64,000 nt of DNA from Angiostrongylus vasorum. Taxonomy: Eukaryota; Nematoda; Chromadorea; Rhabditida; Metastrongylidae. Position numbers and translations under genes: made by a program. Location: NCBI GenBank assembly GCA_018806985.1, contig JADANN010000437.1:2382501-2446500 (forward strand), read 5' to 3'. The notes below the pieces were generated by a model. That model was not told the DNA's origin. It was given only the letters and a program-made list of their open reading frames with translations, and searched no databases. Shown piece after piece: positions 58,601 through 64,000 of the stretch. Numbering within the stretch: the first letter of the stretch is position 1; each line of letters starts with the position of its first letter.

Positions 58601-59983
58601 GACTGGCTGGATACTTCGGTAGGCCACCGCGAGTCATTGTACAGGTCAGATATGCATTCAGTCACCTCCAACGATACTTAATGAAGTCGAATGCACGGCG
58701 CAACCTCCAAGGAGAGATCAACGCCGTGAGCTTTATCCTTCTATCTTTATCAATAGGAACAGTAATTGTGCATTTTACATTGCTTATCATGCCAATATTT
58801 CTCTTCATGTGTATGATCATATTCATCTAAGGTATTTTATAACGTGGAACAACTGCAGTGATGAAATTTAGAAACGGGTGCAGCACCAGCGTTTATTTTC
58901 AAGCCTTGGAGAGATTTTTATATGTGAAAGATGCTCCCCTTCTCCACGTGACATGAAATGGCTGGTCGAAAACAGCGGTGGACAGGTACGTTGTTTTTTT
59001 AATTGCCATAGAAGAACATGGTTGGTTTTCAAGCTCCTCTTTCAAATTGCTTAGTTATGTGGTCTTCTGCAGTAGGTATTTAGTCTGCTCAGTTTTTAAA
59101 TATAGAGGTTTTTCTTCGAAGAATCTTTGGAATTGGGAATGAACATTTACAGCTGCTCACGAAGTGGAATAAGTACGATTGTTTTGTATTAGTGCTAAAT
59201 GTTCTGCTAGCTCCAAATATCTATGGAGTTTTCTACAAACTTCTCCCTCTACTCCCCACTTCTGTGCAGAGCGCTTGATTCTTATTTAATTTACAGGGAA
59301 ATGGTCGGTTAAACCATGTTTAGGTGGCGGATAGCACAGTGGTAGTGATGTCCGTCATCACGAGCATGGTGCTAGTTCGATTCCGCTCCGGGCCATCCAA
59401 GCCTCTCATCCCTCCAGGGTCGGGGAATTGGTGCCGGACTTGTGCTGGAAAAAAAATCACGCTGTGCAGTCCAATTGGGAACGCTGCAGCCCGGCTATCT
59501 CAAGACTTTAGGGAATGGAAATCCTCAAGCAAGAACCGAAGCCACACGTAAAAGTTGGAAGGTCTTCCTGAACAGTGGATGCGAGGGTACAAATCGAATG
59601 TGAGAAGTGCTGGGATCCGCACAGTAGACGTGAAGACGGGTCATATAAAAAGAACCATTTTTTAGAAACGGTCATGAGTATGCTTTAGTTTTCTTTTTTC
59701 CAGATTTCAACAGATCCTTCTCATTGTTCCCTTGTTGTGGCTCCACGTCAACATTCACTGGAAATACTTTGTTCTGAAGACATGGAAGTCCATCCTCCTG
59801 TCGTAATAGAGAAATATATATTGGGTTAGGGTTGCAATTTCTCATTCCTATCCCTATTTATGTTTACTTCGGTTAAAAAGATTCGAATTAAGTTTTTTAT
59901 CCTTTCCAGATTGCATTACTGAGAACACCGTGCTCGAGTTTGAAGACTACATGGAACATGAAGTGGTTGACGAACTTCACTGA
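49659..59983 (+). CDS. mcph-1: Microcephalin (MCPH1)-like protein with three BRCT domains
   Basis: MCPH1 is a nuclear BRCT protein that restrains condensin II and supports DNA-damage and mitotic-entry control. Exons: 49659-49772 (ATG), 50234-50352, 51041 or 51052-51505, 52367-52454, 52544-52663, 55277-55358, 55414-55461, 55848-55922, 56842-56897, 57554-57628, 57670 to about 57766, 57870 or 57873-58258, 58872-58985, 59704-59824 and 59910-59983 (TGA). BRCT1 is at 51290-52450 (GCRITVEM...TTTHVVYSF...LVDPHWVYECF). BRCT2 is in 57990-58258, with GIVFTGF, THCVIS, RTLNVMRAVILG and ITADWIE, closely following MCPH1 BRCT2. BRCT3 runs from 58872 to the stop, with LVENSGGQ, SLVVAP and EKYILDCITENTVLEFEDYM. 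One-plus-two BRCT layout and the RTLNV block favour MCPH1 over TopBP1. Phases agree for most junctions; exon 2/3 and the donor near 57766 are unresolved, and another exon may exist at 55665-55830. Long introns carry repeats. Confidence 0.85.
49855..50115 (+). repeat. Family D repeat, in mcph-1 intron 1
   Basis: GTGGATCAGAGGGAGATTTGC, GGTACTAGGACGGTGGTG and CAGCTTGGGAGACCCTGCTG. The same three blocks recur at 55960-56370 and, reversed, at 54765-55150. Origin unknown. Confidence 0.6.
50490..50768 (+). repeat. SINE B, in mcph-1 intron 2
   Basis: GTAGCGCGCAGTGGTTGG, GGGTCGATCTCCGCG, CTTCTCTGGGAGGATAGCAGC and the tail with CCCTCAGGGATGGATC. Confidence 0.75.
51770..52058 (+). repeat. SINE B, in mcph-1 intron 3
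   Basis: Near full length: GGCGCGTGTGGCGCAGTGG, GTAATCGACCTTCGC, GACTTCTCTGGGAGGATAGC and TCCCTCAGGGATTGATCAACGCC. Confidence 0.8.
52060..52310 (+). repeat. Family C repeat in mcph-1 intron 3
   Basis: TTATACCACAGCTTCAGCTTAACTGAG at the start, GCATGGTGTGGTGGTGAAGGCG in the A-box-like region and CGGTCCGGAGTTTTGCAAATG near the end. Directly follows a SINE B copy. Confidence 0.7.
53500..54118. repeat. Inverted pair of family C repeats in an mcph-1 intron
   Basis: Reverse copy 53500-53815 meets a forward copy 53815-54118 head to head, making arms of about 300 bp joined near 53815. Both include the GCTTAACTxGGTT terminal motif and the A/B-box-like region. The pair sits in the long intron between mcph-1 exons ending 52663 and starting 55277. 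Confidence 0.7.
54430..54700 (-). repeat. SINE B, diverged
   Basis: GATTTCATCAAGCGCCATAGC, AAGTCTGATACCAATTCG and TAACCACTGTACTACACAC, all reversed relative to the family. Confidence 0.5.
54765..55150 (-). repeat. Family D repeat, reversed
   Basis: GGTGGCAAATCTCCCTCTGATCCACAAGG near 54957 is the reverse of the family D block; CAGGGTCTCCTAAGCGAG and CATCGTGGCTGG confirm the order. Confidence 0.6.
55960..56370 (+). repeat. Family D repeat in mcph-1 intron
   Basis: GAGGAGAATTTGCCACCATGCGACTGG, ATACTAGGACGGTAGTGG, CTCAGCTTGGGAGACCGTGC and CTCCCAGCCACGATAGGGGG. Confidence 0.6.
57030..57298 (+). repeat. SINE B, in mcph-1 intron
   Basis: GCTCGTGTAACACAGTGGTCGG, GGTACCAGACTTTTCTGGGAG and GCGGGATTGATCAACGCCGAG. 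The B-box side is shortened. Confidence 0.75.
58300..58742. repeat. Two SINE B copies in opposite directions, in mcph-1 intron
   Basis: A short reversed piece (58300-58460, GCATCACTCGAGGTGATTGAATGC) meets a full forward copy (58470-58742, GGCGTGTAGCGTGGTGGTCGG to GAGATCAACGCCGTGAG). Confidence 0.7.
59326..59650 (+). repeat. SINE A, in the last-but-two mcph-1 intron
   Basis: GGCGGATAGCACAGTGGTAG, TAGTTCGATTCCG, GCCGGACTTGTGCTGG, tail GTGAAGACGGGTCATATAA. It lies between exons ending 58985 and starting 59704, same strand as the gene. Confidence 0.8.
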
Positions 59984-60159
59984 CGACTGCCCTTGGCTGT
60001 CATTTGTTTTTGGTACCGGATTTCTGGAAGTTTCGTTCTCATCCACGTTTTGCTGGAAATTCTTTGTTAACACATTTTCTTTTCTGACTAATGTTTTCAT
60101 CCAGTCGTAAAGGCTTTCAATTCGTAGTTTTTTTTTCTTTTTTGGAACCCCCATTTACG

Positions 60160-61925
60160 TTCCATTTGAGTTTCATCCATTTTTTGTTATTAGTCACTAG
60201 ACTAAGCTCTTTATTCCACTGTACCTCACGAGGTGTCTAATGGGCGAAACCGCATCATCATATTTTTTTGGCTGCAAACAGCATGTTTTTATTCGTAATT
60301 GTACCAAACAAAACCTGCTTAACTTCGAGGTGAATTTAGTCACTAGCCTCACTAAATTGGTAAATTGGTGGTAATATAGCGTCGTTCATCGTATTTTGTT
60401 AATAAATATCATATTCGAGCTGTCCGGTTCCAAAGTGCGAGCTTCCTTTAAGCGTGACGTTATCCGAGAATCCTAGCTGTCAGCTCTTGTCCAGAAAATT
60501 TTTTATCATTAACCGTAGTTGACTAGCAGATCCTTCAGATTACGTCCTAGAAGAGTGCAAGTACGAGAATATCGACAGGAACCTTGTGGATTTTACGTTT
60601 TGTACTCTCTCGCAGTTCATGAAAATAAGCTTCCACCGGGGCGAGTATTGAGAGCTGCTTTGTTCATTCATTAACCCGTCTCTGTTACAGCGAATACCAT
60701 TCCCATTTCGGTCTGATCGAATAGGTTTGTTTACGACTCTTCTAGTTATCATTTTTGAAAGTTTCGGTGGGTTTTTTTTGAGGTTGTTTTTTTATGGTTT
60801 TGGAGGCACTTTTTTGGGAGTCGCAATCACTGTTTCCCAAATTGGTTGCCAGTTATCATAATATCCGGTGAGACTATGTTCAAGAAGAGTTGCAAGTCTA
60901 CTAGTTTTTCCAATATTCTGGTTAGGACTTCATATCTAGAATTGTCGCTGTTCTACAACGACGATATTGCAAAAGAGGGATTCGCCGATAAGGCACCACC
61001 ATCTGGTCAAAACTATTTAGACAGTCGAGGTTTTCGAGCGAAAAACAGTAGGAATGGAAGTTGTTGGTCGGTAGCCACATCATCTACATCTAGATGGTGA
61101 AAATCATCCCGACGTCTTCGAGCGGTAGTCACATGGAACGAATGTTAACTAGTTTTGACATCTCGATTGTGAACAACTTGACCAATTTTAAAAATTATGA
61201 ACTTGACAAAGTGTTGAGCAGGAAGTAACACTTAGTTTCAAGAGCCTAGAAGAGCACTGATGAAGCGACGGAGGTATAGGGAATTCGACATTGCGGTCTT
61301 TTATTGCGTTTTATAAGCATTTCGAATATCTGGAAGCTACTTTAAGCGAGATGGAAATGTTGAGGACGATGTTTAACGTGTTGTTCGAAAGACAACACAT
61401 GAAGCTTCTTATTCCACATAGGTTATGGAGTAAATCAGAAACTTGCGAGCGTTGACTACAGTAAATGACTGAGGGAATGCTGCCATAGTTACCAAGATGT
61501 CGGTCAACAGGTGACCGTACATGTCATGCTTGTGGTCGGTAGCCCAGGGACCGTCAAAATCCTGGTCTCAGAGGATGTTGAGCGTATGACTGGGTCACCG
61601 CTAGTGGTCAAGCTTCCTCGGAAGGTCCTTCTGGATCAACTGTGATAGTTCACATGTTCCTCAATGTATCGAATTTAATACATAACCATAACGACACGAA
61701 CAAGTGGGAACACTAACATGACTTCAACTCGATTCATTGGATTGCCAATAAAGGGGTGATACTTGGATCCAATGTTCTGCAAAGTACCAGAATGCTGGTT
61801 ATTTAAGCACACTACTTATGAAACTAATGGTATAGTCTTAGTGGCAGAAAAAAGAACACTACGATGTGCATAGTGTTGTGACTTTGTACCAGTGCATGGA
61901 CTATTTGAGCTATTAAGCTTATAAG
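60160..61925. other. Downstream of mcph-1, nothing firm
   Basis: AATAAA at 60401-60406 is a possible mcph-1 poly(A) signal, 418 nt after the stop. No repeat family recognised. Confidence 0.35.
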
Positions 61926-61929
61926 TACT

Positions 61930-62110
61930 CACTAGGAGAGTAAAGTTACTTATCAACGTCATACTGCGATCCAGACAACTATGTGCAGTTGCAGGTTGCC
62001 AAATTATTAGATGTTCCTGCTGCGTCCAATGGCCTGCTCTATTCTGCTGATAGGAGGCTGTTCGGAGAAAGAAGAAAGCGGTTGTTTACGATCTATAGAA
62101 GAAATATCAC
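61930..62110 (+). CDS. Possible terminal exon, unknown protein
   Basis: An open frame follows an AAAG at 61937-61940 and ends with TAA near 62113. It contains DPDNYVQLQVAKLLDVPAAS and a basic tail (GERRKRLFTIYRRNIT). Composition looks protein-like, but the same DNA is also open in a second frame (62011-62325), ending with a plausible GTGAGG donor after VVLGG. The two readings conflict and neither matches a family I know. No partner exons were found between 60 kb and here. Confidence 0.15.
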
Positions 62111-62666
62111 TTAATCGTACTCTTACTGGTGTTAATGTTGTTTCGCAAGTAGTTGGTCAACTACAAGAAGCTAGGCGCAGTCCCTCTGTCTTCCGTGAAC
62201 GGAGTGGCTTCGTTGTGCTTGGAGGTGAGGTCGAGTTTCGTTCAGTTCTTCGTCTTTTTCGAGGTTATTCTTCTATCAAGTCGAATTTCAAGCTTTACCC
62301 AAGTCTTCTAGTTCTTAAAACATGAAGGCTCGAAAGATTTATATGGAGGTTAAGGCCTGGTGTATGGTCCAAAGTGTTCCGATTAGATGCTTTCGTAGTA
62401 TTACCTATGTCGCATCTAACTAAACCGGCTTTCATCTAAGTGATTTTCAAGTCCGATATTTCCTGCGTAAATTAAAACTACTGGTTTTTGGGCGTCAGTA
62501 AGACTTAACACATCACAGTTGATGTGGATCGTTGTTTCCTTTGATCATGATGTAGCTACGCCACAGCATTTTCATGTTTTCTTACAATTACACGGATCTT
62601 GAAACTAGTCAAATGCTACTAGTTAACGGATAGTGGTTTTTCTCAGCTTAATGCTATCTGATTATT

Positions 62667-64000
62667 TTGACTTATTATTTACTGCCTACTCTTTTTAGCG
62701 GCAGGTTATGCGTTGCGAAATATAACTTTAATGATGCTGAGATATTTGCAAAACTCTGGACCGCAGGTGCCTATGGTGGGGAACGAACGCGCTATTGTCC
62801 TTTCCGGGGAGTAGCGCGTTCACCACCACACCATGCGGGTCCTTCGTTTCGCCTGTCTCTCAGCTAGTTCTATCGATCTTCTGCCGTCAGCAATCACCCG
62901 TCAACGGGATTGATCTGGGGAGCCCAAATCGGCATTGAACCCAGTTAAGCTGAGGCTATAGTTATAATCACAATTTTTGACTTATTATTTACTGCCTACT
63001 CTTTTTAGCGGCAGGTTATGCGTTGCGAAATATAACTTTAATGATGCTGAGATATTTGCAAAACTCTGGACCGCAGGTGCCTATGGTGGGGGAACGAACG
63101 CGCTATTGTCCTTTCCGGGGAGTAGCGCGTTCACCACCACACCATGCGGGTCCTTCGTTTCGCCTGTCTCTCAGCTAGTTCTATCGATCTTCTGCCGTCA
63201 GCAATCACCCGTCAACGGGATTGATCTGGGGAGCCCAAATCGGCATTGAACCCAGTTAAGCTGAGGCTATAGTTATAATCACAATTTTGACTTATTATTT
63301 ACTGCCTACTCTTTTTAGCGGCAGGTTATGCGTTGCGAAATATAACTTTAATGATGCTGAGATATTTGCAAAACTCTGGACCGCAGGTGCCTATGGTGGG
63401 GAACGAACGCGCTATTGTCCTTTCCGGGGAGTAGCGCGTTCACCACCACACCATGCGGGTCCTTCGTTTCGCCTGTCTCTCAGCTAGTTCTATCGATCTT
63501 CTGCCGTCAGCAATCACCCGTCAACGGGATTGATCTGGGGAGCCCAAATCGGCATTGAACCCAGTTAAGCTGAGGCTATAGTTATAATCACAATTTTGAC
63601 TTATTATTTACTGCCTACTCTTTTTTAGCGGCAGGTTATGCGTTGCGAAATATAACTTTAATGATGCTGAGATATTTGCAAAACTCTGGACCGCAGGTGC
63701 CTATGGTGGGGGAACGAACGCGCTATTGTCCTTTCCGGGGAGTAGCGCGTTCACCACCACACCATGCGGGTCCTTCGTTTCGCCTGTCTCTCAGCTAGTT
63801 CTATCGATCTTCTGCCGTCAGCAATCACCCGTCAACGGGATTGATCTGGGGAGCCCAAATCGGCATTGAACCCAGTTAAGCTGAGGCTATAGTTATAATC
63901 ACAATTTTGACTTATTATTTACTGCCTACTCTTTTTTAGCGGCAGGTTATGCGTTGCGAAATATAACTTTAATGATGCTGAGATATTTGCAAAACTCTGG
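62667..64000 (-). repeat. Tandem array of a 310-bp family C unit, running off the window
   Basis: Unit starts at 62667, 62977, 63287, 63596 and 63907 (last one cut by the window end), so periods are 310, 310, 309 and 311. Units are almost identical. Differences seen are run lengths: GGTGGGG in units 1 and 3 versus GGTGGGGG in 2 and 4, CTTTTT versus CTTTTTT in units 4 and 5, and the T run at the junctions. Each unit contains one full family C repeat, whose tRNA-like head reads on the - strand. The short ORFs repeated in each unit are not genes. Confidence 0.9.

Noticed and set aside
62667..63487. Repeated 66-90 codon ORFs (MTYYLLPTLFSGRLC...)
   Set aside because: Each is a by-product of the 310-bp repeat; the frame changes with the G-run length.
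1..64000. CRISPR arrays, phage or plasmid genes, operons, defence islands
   Set aside because: Spliced eukaryotic genes and nematode-type repeats throughout; no direct-repeat/spacer structure and no prokaryotic genes.

Overview
This window is eukaryotic and most likely from a strongylid, hookworm-like nematode. The coding exons are small and separated by introns with GT...TTTCAG/TTTTAG borders. The 5' ends of two genes lie just behind spliced-leader-type acceptors. One intron holds degenerate GCCTAA/TTAGGC (nematode telomere-type) sequence, and the space between exons is filled with tRNA-derived SINE-like repeats, Penelope-like element (PLE) debris and RTE-type reverse transcriptase relics. 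The species itself is inference. No bacterial genes, CRISPR array, rRNA or convincing functional tRNA was found.

Three conserved genes can be assembled by reading exons and intron phases. (1) On the + strand, about 325-11113, lies the 3' part of an ERdj5/DNAJC10 (C. elegans DNJ-27-type) ER disulfide reductase. Eleven phase-consistent exons encode about 471 residues with WCPPC, WCGPC and WCGHC thioredoxin active sites and an HDEL terminus; the J domain and first thioredoxin domain lie upstream of the window. (2) On the - strand, 48775-46814, lies a complete three-exon NSE4 kleisin of the SMC5/6 complex, 396 residues. (3) On the + strand, 49659-59983, lies a microcephalin (MCPH1)-like gene with one N-terminal BRCT and a C-terminal BRCT pair in about 15 small exons. 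Genes 2 and 3 are divergent, about 0.9 kb apart, and the gap contains an E2F-type GGCGGGAAA. Both families act in chromosome structure and the DNA-damage response, so shared cell-cycle control is plausible but unproven.

Region by region: 1-11.1 kb is the ERdj5 gene, whose introns carry SINEs, tRNA-like pieces and PLE insertions. 11.1-46.8 kb is gene-poor and repeat-dense: SINE families A, B and C, at least eight PLE fragments, RTE and mariner relics, a 374-bp palindrome, microsatellites, a MITE-like element, and one orphan terminal exon on the - strand at 11307-11429. 46.8-60 kb holds the NSE4/MCPH1 pair. 60-62.6 kb is largely featureless. From 62667 to the window end there is a near-identical tandem array of a 310-bp unit of family C that runs off the edge.

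The most interesting non-genic content is the PLE material. It comprises GIY-YIG endonuclease ORFs between inverted terminal repeats with clear target-site duplications (one copy inside an ERdj5 intron, one splitting a family C repeat), a separate reversed N-terminal ORF fragment, and a second lineage whose ends form the large palindrome. I found no evidence for a new multi-gene system.
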